Assembly: GCA_036785705.1 (NCBI GenBank)
Contig: JAWUZG010000084.1
Location: 16,815,501 to 16,879,500, forward strand
DNA length: 64,000 nt
Origin: Acanthornis magna
Lineage: Eukaryota; Chordata; Aves; Passeriformes; Acanthizidae
Reading direction: 5' to 3'
The number at the start of each line of letters is the position of its first letter. Within the stretch, counting starts at the first letter, position 1. The notes under the pieces were generated by a model. The model did no database searches. It was not told the origin of the DNA and worked only from the letters and a program-made list of their open reading frames with translations. Positions 1-14,229 of this stretch are shown piece by piece. The translations under genes were made by a program, and so were the position numbers.

Positions 1-734
1 CTTCCAAGAAAGCACAAACTTCCATTACTTCGTCTCATTTGGGTGGCCTTTTCTTGAATGGCAAGAGCACATTTACATCAAGACCTCTCATGAGGCAAAT
101 CACTGCAAAACCATTACTGACCAGGGATGCTTGCTACCAGAGGGACAGGTAGGTCAACTTCCACCGTGACTTCTACACCTTCAGCTCTTTGCTGCGTTTC
201 CCTCATGCACTGAGCATGGACAATACGGGCCTTAGCAGCAAGCAGAGCCCCGCAGCGATGCCGGAGGAGGAGGCACAGGCGGGAGTTGAACGTGCGCTGC
301 ATCTGTGGAGCAGCCCCCGAACAGGGATCCCCACCAGCAACGCTGCATTGCAGCTGCCACTGCCAATTATGTCTCCTTCCCGTACGGGAAAATTCTTATG
401 CTGGGCAAAATAAATCCTAGCTTTACCAAGTCTTTATGTTTCAAACACACGGTAGGGGCACATTTCCTAAACAATTGCTCCAATCCCATTCTTTCTTTTT
501 CTGATTTACAGCCATCCTGTCATTAAAAGAAATGAAACTAAAGTGTTACATATAATATGAAAGTTTCTCATCTCAAACATCAGTTAAGATTTTCAAATAG
601 CTATAATACATGTTTAGCACTTTTGAAGGTACAAAATTATACAAATATAATATGTGCAATTAGCATGGTGCCAGGATTACTTGTTCTCAGTTCTGACTTT
701 CTTGCCCTAAGTTATCCAGAAAGTCTAACAACTG
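1..734. other. non-coding sequence with a small CpG-enriched patch
   Basis: I see no supported gene here. Bases about 190-400 are richer in GC and CpG than the surrounding DNA (about a dozen CpGs by eye), which could mark an exon edge, a decayed CpG island or a retrocopy. The short frames crossing the patch on both strands match nothing I recognise. A good-looking plus-strand splice donor (CAG|GTAGGT) lies at about 146-154, but no acceptor or conserved frame supports an exon. Confidence 0.4.
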
Positions 735-840
735 ACAAAAAACAAAATCAACCAAATAAAAGCAAAACAAACAAACAAACAAAAACCAGCCAAAAACCAA
801 TAAAAACAACAAACAAACAAACAAACCCACCAAAGAAAAT
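735..840. repeat. A/C-rich simple repeat, (AAAC)n-like
   Basis: The tract is dominated by repeated AAAC units with interruptions. The plus strand has almost no T, so stops are rare and an artefactual open frame (about 557-1078) runs through it. Confidence 0.85.
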
Positions 841-1587
841 ATACCAAATCTCAAAGCAGGTTACAAGTAATAATTCCTATTCTTTGAGAAAATCCAACAT
901 TTCAAATTACATTTTCATTTTCCATCAGGATTACCATTTACAAACACGGTGTTTAAGAACACCAGGACAAGGACTTCTGGATCAAAACAAAGATTTTCCC
1001 CTTCCCAGGCAACACCACCTGTGTCAGCCTGATTTTGGACTCTATGGAGTCTACCCAAGTCTCTGTAGTGCCCTGTGATTTGTTCCCCTCTGCTGTCCAT
1101 CCTGCCTGTGAGCTGTTTGTCTTAAAATATGACAAAGTGGTTCATCCAAAGGTTTAACTGGCACACAATTCTGGATGTCAGTCAGAAAGTCTAGTCCATT
1201 CCTAGGCACATATTCCTTGAAGGCATCATAGCAGTTTAGAGGAAACAAATCAGCAAATCACCCCAATTGATTAAAATTCAATTAAATTTAAATATTATTA
1301 TTCAGGTCTGTTCTACCCATAATTTCTTTAAGTTTTTCTTAATAGAGGGGAGAAGGAGAAGGAAAGCAAGTTTACTAAGTTATTTCTAGCATGTATAGAA
1401 ACCACACAGCAGATCTTCTATTAAAGCTTTCAGCTAGAAAAGCTAAGCAGCAATTCAACAACTTAGAATTTTCATTCAATATTTGTGGAACCATAGATAT
1501 TTTAATAGGAATCTTTTGCAGCATCTCAAGCTCAAGTATGCTATAATCAAAGTTGTATCCCTCTTAAAACATATATTTTCATCAAAA

Positions 1588-1613
1588 CACATATTTTGGT
1601 CAAAATATATGTG
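1588..1613. repeat. imperfect inverted repeat
   Basis: CACATATTTTG is followed after two bases by CAAAATATATGTG, its inverted complement with one extra TA step. It could extrude as a hairpin. In AT-rich DNA this may be chance, and no function is implied. Confidence 0.5.
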
Positions 1614-4600
1614 ATCAGACTTACAGAAACAAGAGGATAAACTGAGTAACATTCAGGCATTCACATTAGTTGAAGCGCTGCCTAGATTTTCGCACATCAT
1701 ATTTTTTACTCCTGGAGAATATGAACATTTTAGTGTTCCTTGAGTAGATCTTTTATTTAATGCATACAATGGGATATTTTTTGGCAGCACAGTGGAGGCC
1801 TAGCTGCAACTCTTCATCTCAATAGTGTAATTGGAAAGCATTCCCATCTTCAACATGGAAAAGCTGAAAAATTATATTTAAACACCAAGCAATTATCTAT
1901 AATGTTTTCATCAACCTTGAAATTTTGAAGCTGTGGTTTTTAATTTTTCCAAATCACTCTAGGCAGATAAAACATCCTGAATACCTTATCATGAAAGAAA
2001 CAGATTAAAAAGTACATACAAAAATTTTATTCTTATATATATCTAGTAGCTAAAAATCTCCTCAAAGTGCAGAAAGTTACATCAGTGATACCCTACTAGA
2101 AAAGCATTAGGATGGATAATACTATGAATGCTGGAGTGAAGCAAAAAGCCCAGACTGTTTTTTGAGTTAAATCTACTCCTGAGCAGCATGGCATGTTGAA
2201 AGTAGTTTTCTTTCTGCTGCAGCTAACTGAAATTACCAGTCTTTTTCAATTGGTGATTAAATAACAAATACAGCATTATAGCAGAAGAAAACCATGTGGA
2301 AGCCCAAAGTGAACCGTATTCCTGCAGAACTGTAGAAATTAATTTCAACACAGAGTTCTACAAAATAAGCAAAGTAGTAATAGAAATGCAAGGTTTATCA
2401 GGATAGTATATGTCTTTTTAACATTTTTCATGTTTCCCTTGAAAGATTTTACTCAAGATATTCATCTCTCAGACCTAACAGAATCAGCAAAGAAGTGTCA
2501 GACATTTGCACAGGAAAAACACACTGTGATTCTGACTAACTTCAAACATTCCCTCTGGGATGTGCCCACTGCAGAGAGTCCCTCACCAGCTTTCTGCTTT
2601 GACTGCTTTTTATGCCTTTATCTTAGCGTAGCGTACTACTCTTTAGGGCCCCTTTTCAAGCTGTTTGCTAATGATGTGTACTGGCTGCACATAACACCGG
2701 TAGTGGGAAACATTGAGGTCAGGCAGTTCTTTCTATGCCATCACCTAATGTGTATTAAACACAGTTTGAGTGGAACCGAAAATTCCTAATCACTGCCATT
2801 CAGTTTGTAAACTTAATCATTGCAGACAAAATAAGCTCTTGTGACTTAGGAGCCTGTAAAAAAGTGGGTTCTTATGAGTTCATTTGCTGTATATTCTGAG
2901 TTCTGCTGCTATACTGCTTCTTTCCTTAAAAGGCAGCTGGTCTAAACAAAGTGTTATATTTATATTTATGCCACAGAAGTAGAGGTCAGCTGCAACATAG
3001 TTCCATCATCAATATCTGAAGCATAGGCTAGAGAATTTTATGTGGCAATGTTTCACTGTATTATCTCATAGCAAACACATAAGGGACAACACAGATATTT
3101 CTCAAAAAAAATTTTATCTCCCAAGAAAGCTCATGCCCAAATAGTGAAAAGTAAGTGTTGGAAGAAAGCAATCTGACAGCCACTGACTCTGCGTAACAAA
3201 TATGCCAGTGCACTTGAGACTCTACTGTGAAAATCTTTATGACATTTATAAGGAAGGTTTCTAAATACACACTGAAAAACATCTAGCTGTTGTTTATCTG
3301 CCAATTTATTAGATGTGCTCATTAGTAGCAAGCTATCATAAACCATCCAAAATAGCTCACTTAAAAATATTTCCCACAATCCACTAAATATTCTGCATTA
3401 GTATCTACCCATGAAGGTTACATTACAGACAAAACACCTCTTCCATCAAAAGGATGGTTAATAGTTCATAAAGACTACCGTAAGTGTTCTCTACCTAAAG
3501 ATTACAACCAATTTTCAAAGACATAACAGACAGAATGATATAAGTACAGAATTATGGTTCAACTGTGCCTGAAAAGGTTGACAAAGGAAGAAGGAAGAGA
3601 CTCAGGAGCCTGTAAAAACACAGATAACAGAACAAGGCATAGAAGAACAAGAATATTCATCTGCAAAAGGCACAAGCATCTTAAAATAGCTTAAATGCTT
3701 TGGGCAAAAAACCCGAGCTGAACTTGTTTGGCCAGGCTAAGGGAATCTGAGCAGAAATTTAACACCAGCCTACAATTATTTGAATGGGAGCTAAAATTTA
3801 TGTCAGTCAGAGATGCTTCTCTCTACACTGTATAATGCTACGACTATAACCTGTTGTCACTGCTCTCAGCTGGGAAGGTTCTGATTAGAAAAAAATTAAC
3901 CAGGAGGGCAGCTGAGGGACAGCTGCTGAAACCTCCACCCTCAGATTTTCAGCAGGGCAATAGCACTGATTCAGAAGAGATTGAGAGAAATCCCTTCTAA
4001 ACCAAGTTTTTAATAATATACCTGACACAAGAATAGGAATGGCAGAAAGCAAATACAGCTGATGTGTATATGTACAAGATATAAATTTATAAATTATAAA
4101 AAAGTTATTTGCATATATCAATGACTTGACAAATTACAGAAAGGTTTACAATAAGTCTAATACATACTTGCTCTCTTAAGCAAAAATGCTAGAAATATTT
4201 AAAGTTAATAAATTCACTGTTCTTGAACTAGTCTCTAGTTTCAGTACTTAATTTACTGACACCTAGAAAAAAAATTAGTTTCAAGAAAACAAAACCCTTC
4301 TTGGATTCTCTGCTCTACCACATATAAGGAACTAAATAATTCTCCTACCCCATTTTCACAACCATCTTCTTTCCCCTCTGACACTAAAATGCCAATCTAA
4401 AGAAGAACTCCCAAAAAATCTAAAGCATGAACTCAGGAAAGCTATGAAATATGACAAACATGTTCCTTTTCATCAATAAAGAAATGGACATGGAAAAATA
4501 ACAGTAAAAGTGTTCTAATTTTAAAGGACACCATGAAATATTTGCTGTTACAAATAATATGAATGGCCAAACATCAGTATTGACCTAAGACAGTTGATTT

Positions 4601-7600
4601 CATTGGGTTTAATGACCTATTACACACAGTAGCCCAGAGCTTTGCTCCATGCAATGGGATTTAATAGACAGAAGCATTCTATCCATCATTTAGTGTTCAG
4701 AACCTGTTTGCTGTTTCTGAAGTTTATTCTTAAAATTCAGCTTTACCTACTGAGTACCCTTCATGAGACATCCCTAATCCCAGAATACATGCCAAGTGAA
4801 CAGGGCTCTGGAAGACCACTGAGACATCATAATTTATTTAGCAGAGATGCTTGAAAGCTGTTCCAAGATTAGCTTTACCTTGCCCACCCTTGTGATGGAT
4901 ACAAAAAATAATGGAAAGTTAGTGCCATGGACTAGTTAAGTTAAATGGTAATTCGTAGATGCAAATTTTTCAGAAGAAACAGAAGAAGACTCAAGGACTG
5001 TAAACTTAAATTCTATAAATTGCATCAGTAAAGACTTGTATTTTCACATTTTACAATTTGCAAATTATATTTTTGATACTAAACACACATTTTTTAATGA
5101 ACTATCATTACAATTTCTTTATTTTACTCACACTGTTTATCAGTGCTGAACCTGGAGCTCCTCTCTGTGCCCTGGACCAACTGTGTGCACTACTAAGGCC
5201 TGACCTTGGCTCATTCTTGCTGAAAATGTTATTTTGAGATGTGAGGAACTGCATGAGCCAAGACCACAAAAGATTGAAAAAGTCAAAGCACAGATGATAG
5301 AAGATCAGCCTCTTTCAAGGAAAAATAAAGGCTGGCTTCCTCATGTCCCTGAGGTCTGCTGAGCAGAAAAGGCTTATCAGCTGTCCCATCAGGGTCAGTA
5401 AATCCAATAATGCTACCTTATTGATTGCTCCGATTAACCAATACATATTTGCTGACATTTTATACATCCTGTCCCTTTCCCGGTAGTAAAAAGGATATTA
5501 CCAAAACCGATATGAAGGGGGGTTACAGCACAATACACTGACATTTCAAAGGCCACATGGTCACCCATGCCCATATGGGCTGCAATTCCTTGTTGCTCCC
5601 CAGAGGACATACATTCGGACCAGTCTCAGGACAAAACAGCTTTACAAAATTATTCTATTAGGCATCCAAACAAAATTTTCTTGTCAGAGAATATGAAAAA
5701 AATGTATAAAAAAATTAATGGTAGGATAATTGTTTAAACTGATTTAGACTATTTAACAGTTAAATGATGAAGTCCTTGAGTTCAAAGCATGACATTTCTT
5801 ATTGTGTATTTTCTCACTTAAAGTGTGATTAGCAAGATTGGAGCATTTCACCTCTGAAAGACAGAGGACATGTCCTCACTCTCAGTATTCATGTATAGAA
5901 TAAAGGCTACAATACCTGAGTGCATGTATACAAAATCAGAAAAGCTATCACATTTAGAGTGGAATTCAAATACAATTAAGGTGTAAAAGCAAGTAAAGTC
6001 TTAGTATGAGTAGCTTTATACTTAGAATCATTAATATCCAATTCCAGACATATCTGGTAATTCACATTTCGTACAGGAGTATTTGGAAGGATTTGGTAGG
6101 AAGAGAAAAGAAACAGGCCACAGGTAAGGAGGCCACAGGTCTGCCTCAGTGCTCCTCATTTGAAGGCAACAGTCAGCAGCAACTATTTCACAAGGGTTTC
6201 AGAAGCTCCCAGTACTTTAACCTTGTCTCAAGCAAACCTCCTTTCAGGGCCACATCTTCCCACCCTCTGAGAACCAGGCCACTCAGAAAGCCAGTTGCCA
6301 ATAGATCAGAGACAATGTAATTATGTTTTGGTTACACAAAATGGTGACACTGTCCATTTCACACTCTTTCCACCTAAGCCTAGATGGCCATCCACAGGCA
6401 CCCCACATTAGTCTTTAATGATGATAGTTTGTAACTTTCATCATCTTTTTCTCAAGCCTGCATATCCAGTATTAGTTTGATGTTGAGAAGAAGCAGAGTT
6501 CAGGCTTTCTCTTCATGGATTGAGCTGACACACAGAAAATACCGTAATCACAATCTGCTTTGAAATTGCCGTCCTACCATTGCATTGGCAGTCTTATTTA
6601 CCTCTGACACTTCCATAGCTCTTTCACTTCATATAAATTCTTTACCCTAGGCCCTCTAATTCAGAAATCTACAAATAATACAGGAATATCAATTAGACCT
6701 TAAAACATGAATAAAGCCTAATTGCTCCAAGTCATTATCCCTTCTACAGGTCGGCTCATGATGTTAGAAATATGGATCTATTAGAAGTAACTAAGCACAG
6801 TATAAGCATATGACAAAGTCAACATTCACTGAGTGCTTATAACTTTCTGAGAACATGCTGAGAGCAGTTAAGTATAGTTCTTTAAATTCGTACAGTAAGT
6901 CAGTACAGCTGCTGCTTCTCAGCTGCAGTAATCATCGGCAACTGTTTTTGTGAGACTTTCAAATCCAAAAACTTTCTTTGTACTTTGCTTGTTTAATTCA
7001 ATGCCAACATTCTCAACTTACACATGCTAATTTTGTCTTAAACCTCTCTCAGCAAAAGTGACTTAGACTGGAGGGAGAAAAATAAAGTGTCTGGCTCCTG
7101 GTAATGGGACAGTTTTGCATGTAAGCTGACTTGCACCTTACATAACCTTGGACTGATTAATCAATTGTTAAGCAGGAGTTCAGGTATCATGTTCTTGAAT
7201 TTATATAACGTGAACCATTCATCTGTGGAAATTAAAGGTTAGGGATAATGGTTATATTCAGGGGTAATGGTTATATCTAGAAAAAGGGAAAGGCTAAATT
7301 CCCCAAAAGTACTTCTTACTGTACTAGAAGTATATTTGCTGAATAGAGCAATGGACAGAAAATAAAGCCATCTTCCATATTCTGTTGTTAGAAACAGGCA
7401 AATCCATGCCTACCAAATATGAAACCTGTTGTACCCTAAATTCAAAATGAACATTTTATGAAGTATCATTCATTGGAGTAATCAATCATCTATAAATCTA
7501 AGCATGTATTCCAGATTATTAAAACTGTAAAAACAACCATGTAAGACAAAAAAATATGGCTGAAAAGAAGAAATGGACATTTTTAAAGGATAGGATTAAA

Positions 7601-7681
7601 TTGTTTAAATGGACATTTTAAAAACGCAGGAAATTCTGGATAATCATTCCAGTCTTGAAGTTCTGCTATCAGGGCTCTCAA

Positions 7682-7714
7682 CTTCACTTCCTTATTTCCT
7701 TCACTTCCTTATTT
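7682..7714. repeat. two-copy tandem repeat, 17 bp period
   Basis: The unit CTTCACTTCCTTATTT occurs twice in succession, consistent with a local slippage duplication. Confidence 0.75.
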
Positions 7715-10049
7715 TAGACACTTTCCTTATTTACAAATTCATAGTTTCAGCCCATACTATTCTTCTGTGCAAAAGTAGCTACATATTACAAAATACTATG
7801 TTAAGGGAAAAGTTGTTTGCTGTTATATCCCATTACCAATACTAATATCTGAAATTAGAGCCCACATTTAAAATTCAAAAATAACATTAAGATCATATTT
7901 AAACACTCTCAAAGTACAAAAAAGCTGGTACCTATCACAGCAGGAATATACTAATGTTCTTTATCAACTTATGAAAATCCTACCTATTTTTGAAAACAAG
8001 GATATTTTCCTTTCTTATTGAAATTGAGAATTTACCTGTGGCTGACATCAGGGAGCCTTTTTTCCTCACAACACAAGCAATACATTGTCTAAGAACAAAT
8101 TTCATAGTCTGCACATTCAAACCAATCACTTTTGTCAGCAGTAGTAGTGATGTGCACTAAATTACCTGGCAGAGAGAGCAAGGAATCAGTGCTGAACATT
8201 AAATTGCAAACATCACTGACAATGGGAATTTGAAAGGGTAAAATGAACACTTATTTTTGTGAAATGGAAGAGACAGAAAACAGTAATTTCTGTCTGATGC
8301 AGGACCAGGGTGTGAGATGACACCGACTGTTGCATTCAAACTCCACAAAGAAAACAAGCAGAAGATGCTGATGTCACACTCCACCCCCATGGCCATGCCC
8401 AGCCATCCCAAAGCAGCATCTGACTCCAGTTTGCCTCACCAAGCCTGATCCTAAAACCTCACCAGCATCCTGGCCCGACCTTGGCCTGTCCCATGGAGCT
8501 GGGGCTGCCCCCAGCCACTGCCCCAGTCCCACTGACTGGACAGGGAGAAGCCCCACACACCATAGCGCTTTCCTCATAAGAGGAACTCACGTGATCTGAC
8601 TGATACGCAGATGCCCTGAAAGTCTCACAACTAATTCCTTCATTAGGAATATTAAACAAGTTCCCCCAAAGTTTAACTCAAATATAGGCTTTTTGGAGAA
8701 GTTTTCCTCAAGTAGAAAAGGGTTTTTGATGAAAATTATCCTCAGTTTTTTCTCACCAAGTGCCCGCAAAACATTAGGTGCTTTCATCACCTATTACTCT
8801 GATGAAACCAAAAAAAAGAGAAGAAAACCAGAAGTACATTAGCCTTAATAACTTGAGGATATTTTTTTTCTTATTAAAAAATTCAATTAGTTCTGTGGGT
8901 GGCAGAGCTCCATTACTCTCTACCTTCTTCCTTTTTTTAAAAACTGCCTAACTGCAATACCAACAGTACCCTTTAAGCAGTCTTCTACTCTTCAGAAAAG
9001 ACAGGTCCAAGGTAGTCATTTGAAAAATGGGCACAGCCACAGACAACAATAGTTAACCTATGTAATTGCAATGTACAAAAAGTCTGGAGTCAATTGTAAT
9101 ACCCATCAGGTACCTTGGGAATGCAATGCTGCTTGTTCCTGCTTTAACGTTATAAGAGGTACTGAAAGTTGAGGGTATTATTAGAAAAGTGAAAAAGGGC
9201 CTCTTTCAGCACAGCACTTTGCATTTTATATCAGCATGAAAAGTCATTGTCTTCTCTATTTGCTTTTCTCTAAGCAGCTGCATTCACTGTAGAAGCTTGG
9301 AAGCTTATTCTATCCATAAAGGCAAAAACAAAATTAAATTGTCTACAGTAGAACTGCTTACACTTGTATCAACATTGTGAGGCACCTTTTATTCCTCCCA
9401 TGAGAGCATTTCATACAGAACCTACCTAGAGGATTTATATTGTTATTGATTGTAATAACAGATAAAAAAAATAGTTCTCCATTCATAGTTCACAAGGAAA
9501 ATAACTCTTTTTCTTTGAAATTTTAGCCAGAACACATCTGGAGATTTTTTAAACCAGATGTAACATGGGCCTAAACTTGCTCTCAAAAGCTACTGCATGT
9601 GCCTTGTACTGGCTTGTACATAAAAATCAGCCTAGAGGTAATGGATGCTCCTCTCAGATTGTACCACATGAACAGGTAATTTAAACATTCTTAGAAAAGC
9701 TGAAGTACCTCTCAAGGGAAAAGATAATTCTATAAAATTTGTGCAGTAGTTGGATTCATGTGCATCCCTTGCACTACATTAAAAAAAAAATCTAAGTAGA
9801 AAGTGGATCAACCAGTCCCAATCCCACTGACAAATCCTTGGCCAGTCAAAGACTAGAAACCCTAAATGAGGGTGAAAATGCTACAGGATTTTGGGCAGAA
9901 AAGGCTTTAACAGGAATGATCAACTGACTATTGCTAAGAACACAGAGGAACATCTCTTCATAAGACATCCCTGTGGTGAGATACCGAATTTGATTTATAT
10001 TTTATCACCTTTGGAATAAACAATAGGGTTGTTTGGGCTTTTGTTTGTG

Positions 10050-10131
10050 AATATATATACACACACATCTATATATATCTATATATATATATATATATAC
10101 ACACACATATATGTATGTATGTTTGTGTTAA
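10050..10131. repeat. compound (TA)n/(CA)n microsatellite
   Basis: Alternating TA runs are interleaved with short ACACACAC runs and end in GTATGTATG. This is a purine-pyrimidine alternating microsatellite, likely polymorphic in length. Confidence 0.9.
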
Positions 10132-10469
10132 TTTATAAAGTTAATGTAACAAATTAGGCTAAAGACCCATATAAGACATCCCCAACAGCCATAAATTCAG
10201 TTGTAATTTCAGTCTTCAATTTTTGTGTGTCTAATGCACACATTTCTTGACTGCTACATGAAAACCAAGTTTGGGCTTCCAGAATTTACAATGCTAGGAT
10301 TGCCTACCCTTGTTTGATAGAATTGACTTTGCCATTAAGTTTGTCTTTCTCCTTTCCTTACTGACATGAACATAAGAACATAAAAATAAATGATGTAAAG
10401 TCTTAAGCAAGACAAAAGGCCCTGCAACATCAGTCATTAGCAAATTGATTCTTCTATAGCTATTCCCTG

Positions 10470-10523
10470 ACTGGGGTGGAGTAAAGTCCCTTTCAACCCA
10501 GTCCATTCTATGACTCTATATTG
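10470..10523 (+). mobile_element. CR1 LINE 3' tail fragment
   Basis: The sequence resembles the last 50 or so bases of avian CR1: a degraded 'ggtccctTCCAACCCA'-type stretch (here GTCCCTTTCAACCCAGTCC at about 10487-10505) followed by the ATTCTATGACTCTATA tail. CR1 copies are usually 5'-truncated, so a tail-only fragment in plus orientation is expected. The upstream limit is uncertain. Confidence 0.75.
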
Positions 10524-13500
10524 ATAAATATTTTCTCTCATAGTTGATATTGAAGGCATTCATGTCTCACAATCTGAGCAGTGCTGCAGCTAGCTCCACA
10601 GATTATGTCATTTTCAAATAAGACTGGTCGACCGAGGAGTTTAAACTACAAGACACCCAAAACCACCTGCTCTGAATGCTTTCTATACTTTCATGAACAT
10701 ATTGAACATATTGCCAGTCAATATGCTCCCAACTTTGTACTAATTTCACCTCAGACAGTTCCTGAAATTAATATACTGTTAATATATTAAGTAGTCTCCA
10801 TTTAACTATCTTCCATGAACTCATCCACTCTACAATTGAATTTCATTATATTATTATAAGACCACAAACCAGACAAAGCTGACCCCAAAAGAGACCAGTG
10901 AGACAATTTTACAACAACCATGCAGTGTTTGGCTTGGAATGGAAATGCAGATGCAACAAAACTCATCGAACACTTGTCATTTTTCTAATTTAAAGATGCT
11001 TCTTTTCATGAAAGTCCAGTGAGGATTTTGAATGGTCCTAAGGCCTCTGTCTTCCAGACTGAAAATATCTGCAGTATTGTTTTCCCCTTACTGATCACAA
11101 GTTATGTGATAGTAGAAAACATAGAAGAAGTGTCCACAGATAAACAAAATCTTACTCAACCCTCCGCAGTTTTGGGTAATAAAAGTCACCATAACTTTTT
11201 TGCCAGATAAGCTCGTAACGTTTTGCAGACTTTTTTTCTGCATATTAATAAACATGCCATGCTAAATCCACAATATTTGAAGGCTACAAATGGCAGTACA
11301 AAACAAGGAGAAAAGTTACACCTTTCAATAGCATTTGAATATAGTTTGAAAACTTTTTTTCTTTTTTTGAGACAAATCTTTTAAAGTAAATACACCCTTC
11401 TCAAAAATAAGGGCTCCTCCAGGAGACGGCACTTAAGTATTATCTTTCACGCAGAGTAGAAAACGTATTCGGTAACTGTACACTATACTCCTGGATTCCC
11501 ATGATTCTGTAGTCCTTCGCTCTGCTTTCCAAGGCCACTCCACAATGAAGATTGGCAGATTATATAAGCTTAGGATACTCAGCCTCAAAAGAAGGATCCA
11601 GTGTGAAAGGAAGCACTGCTGACCAACTACAGAATGCACTAGTCCGGCCAGATATGAAGGAGCTAGTGACAATAATGTACATTACACTGCCAAAGGTCTG
11701 TGCCTTCTCTGAATAATCCAGTTTGTCTTCAAGTGAATTCAGAAAAGATACAAGAATTTTGTGAATACTTTTTCTAAAAGAAAAGCCAATAATAAAAAGC
11801 TTCAACATGATACAGTGATTTGAAAATGATATGTTTTTTTCAGTTTGTGCAAATAACAAAGGGTTACATTAAGACCAAAGACATGCAAATCCACTGTTCT
11901 TCAGTACATTACCTGGACATAGCATATGTTGCTGAATAAAGTAATAGCCAAAATAAATATAATGCTATAGCTGAGCAAATTAAGCATTTAAAAAAAAAAA
12001 AATCAATCACTGAGATGGAGAGGAAGAAATCTATTCAATGCTCATGTTTCTGATCTGTTAATGGTTAGGTCATGATTGACTTGGCTTCTAAAATTCAGTT
12101 TCTTATTCACAAGATCCATATAAAAGACAATATAAAAAAGGTTTTTTCTCATGCAGTTGTGTATGTTCATCTTGTCATTTCACATCACATAGAAATGCTG
12201 AATGCTGTTTGTTTTTACCATGTAACATCACCTTTAAAAGGTTTTCTTTATTACATATTAAACTAAGTACCAACATTATCAGAGTAGCTTTCCTACAGCT
12301 ATGGGATCTCCACACATTTTTAATGTAAGCTATTCATCAGTACTTTTATACTTAGGCAAAATGATCCAAGAAACTAATAAGAGTGAAAAAATACATTATC
12401 ACATATCTTGATCTGACATTTCTTAATGATGCTCTGTTGTATAACGAGAAAAAAAATAGGGAGAGAGATCAAACTGACAATACCAAGATGATTCTCAAAG
12501 AGCAATGACCATACAAAACTGTTCTCATTTATTAATGTTTTTTCTTTAGCTTTCCTTCTATTGACTAACCAGCAGAACCAAGTTTTTAGAAATGCGTGAT
12601 TGTGATAAATCAACTTGGCATCAAGTTTTAAGCTTCAGGGTGCACTAGGCAGAACACAATGAGTCACTGCAGTAAAGCAAACGCAGAGAAAAAATTGTAA
12701 AATGGAACCAAAGCTCAGACAAGGAAGAGAGAATAAGAGTAAGAGTTTGAATTCATTATAATGTATGAATTCATTATATAATTTCTAAGCTACATATGTA
12801 ACTTGATCTTTATTGCACCATAGTCTAGAAACTTCTGTACAAAGCTGAACTCCTCCAGACACATCTGCAAGAAAAACACCGCTTCCGGAAATAGTGCAAT
12901 TTATTGCCAGAGAGGCACTAGTGGAACAAAACAAGTGAAAAATCAAAATTAGAATATTGTATTTGCAAGTATTCTCTCAGGTTTTATATGCTGATCTGAT
13001 AATAAACCAAAAGACCTCCACAAAGTGGTAAAATTCAAACCTCCAATGTTGCTGAGACTTATAGCTCTGACTGAAGTGAATGTGGACTGCCTCCTTTAAG
13101 TCATCAGGTCTTAAGAACTTGAATAGTAAATTTCTGTTAGTATCACACACACTGGCCTCTCTGATTGACTAGTTTCATTCATCTCACTGCTTTCAAATTT
13201 ATAAAGATGCAGAAAAAGTATAAATATTCATGCCATATGAAAACAAACCATGCAGCTTTCCTTCTTAGTTAGGAAAGTATCCAATGTGAAATAATGCTAC
13301 AGACGAGTTCTGAAGATGATACATTTGACATGTCAGTGAAAGCTAAAATAACAAATGGTGCATTTAAATCCTGGAAATGAACTGCATGACTTGTACAGAA
13401 ACAAAACAGGATAAAACCACTTCAATAAATATCCTGAAAACTCTTACACTTAGGAGAGGTAAATAACATTACTAATCTTAGCAGCTAAACACTTCACAGG

Positions 13501-14121
13501 ATCAGATCCAAGGAAGCTGCAAATTCGTATGTTGGAAGGCAGTTGGAGATATATATAATTTTCTGTAAAATAACAATTAACAATACCAAGAATTCTGGCT
13601 ATGTTTCTTAACAACTGCCATTAAGCTGTGATAAATTAGATAGCTGACAAATATCTGACTTTAGAAAACTTCATTAAAAGGCCTGTAATACTAGGGGGGA
13701 AGCATCATAAAAACCTAAAGATGCATCTTGTCAACAGAGGTCATACTTATGCAGATCCTTGAAACCAAAGTATAGGAGAAATATAGTGACCAAAATTCAG
13801 TGTTTACATCCTAATCTGGATTTGATAGCATTTCAATCCCCCCAAAAAATTCAAACACAAAGTCTTAATTCTAGCTTGGCCTAAGAACTGGAAAAGAGGA
13901 AGAGAGTCTCATTGAAATCATAACTACAATTATTGTCCACTCTAAATAAAATTAAATTGACTTGCCTAAACTGAACTTTTCTCGAAAATTCCCTTTGTCT
14001 GACCTCTAGAACTTCAGACTTTGAGGATTCTCTTTAGGTCTCTATCACACTAATGACCAACACTCAAGTTCACTGCACTCCATTTCACTGACTAATTATA
14101 AAAGTATTTTCTTTTGAGTTT
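10524..14121. other. gene-free AT-rich sequence
   Basis: I see no supported gene or recognisable repeat beyond short A/T runs, such as the A tract near 11988-12001. Open frames on both strands are short and carry no recognisable motif. Confidence 0.5.
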
Positions 14122-14229
14122 CTTTTGTTGGTTAATTGGGATTTTTTTGTTGTTTTGTTGGGGGGTAGCTGTTTTGGGGGAGGGGGGTTGTTTGGTTGTT
14201 TTTTTGTTTTGGCTTGGTTTTTTTTTAAT
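14122..14229. repeat. T/G-rich low-complexity tract with long G runs
   Basis: This is a strongly strand-asymmetric tract of T and G on the plus strand. It contains G6 at 14160-14165, G5 at 14176-14180 and G6 at 14182-14187. The closely spaced G runs have G-quadruplex potential on the plus strand. An A-rich run follows at about 14237-14249. Confidence 0.8.

Larger units (their letters stand above)
841..10049. other. gene-free AT-rich sequence
   Basis: Apart from the short repeats listed separately, I see no gene, RNA gene or recognisable transposon in this stretch. Open frames are short and resemble nothing I know. Slightly GC-richer patches occur near 5150-5400 and 8380-8560, but neither shows a recognisable exon or repeat. 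Confidence 0.5.

Noticed and set aside
557..1078. 173-codon plus-strand open frame
   Set aside because: Its length comes from the AAAC-rich tract, which lacks T and so lacks stops. The product is a low-complexity K/N/Q/T stretch with no motif.
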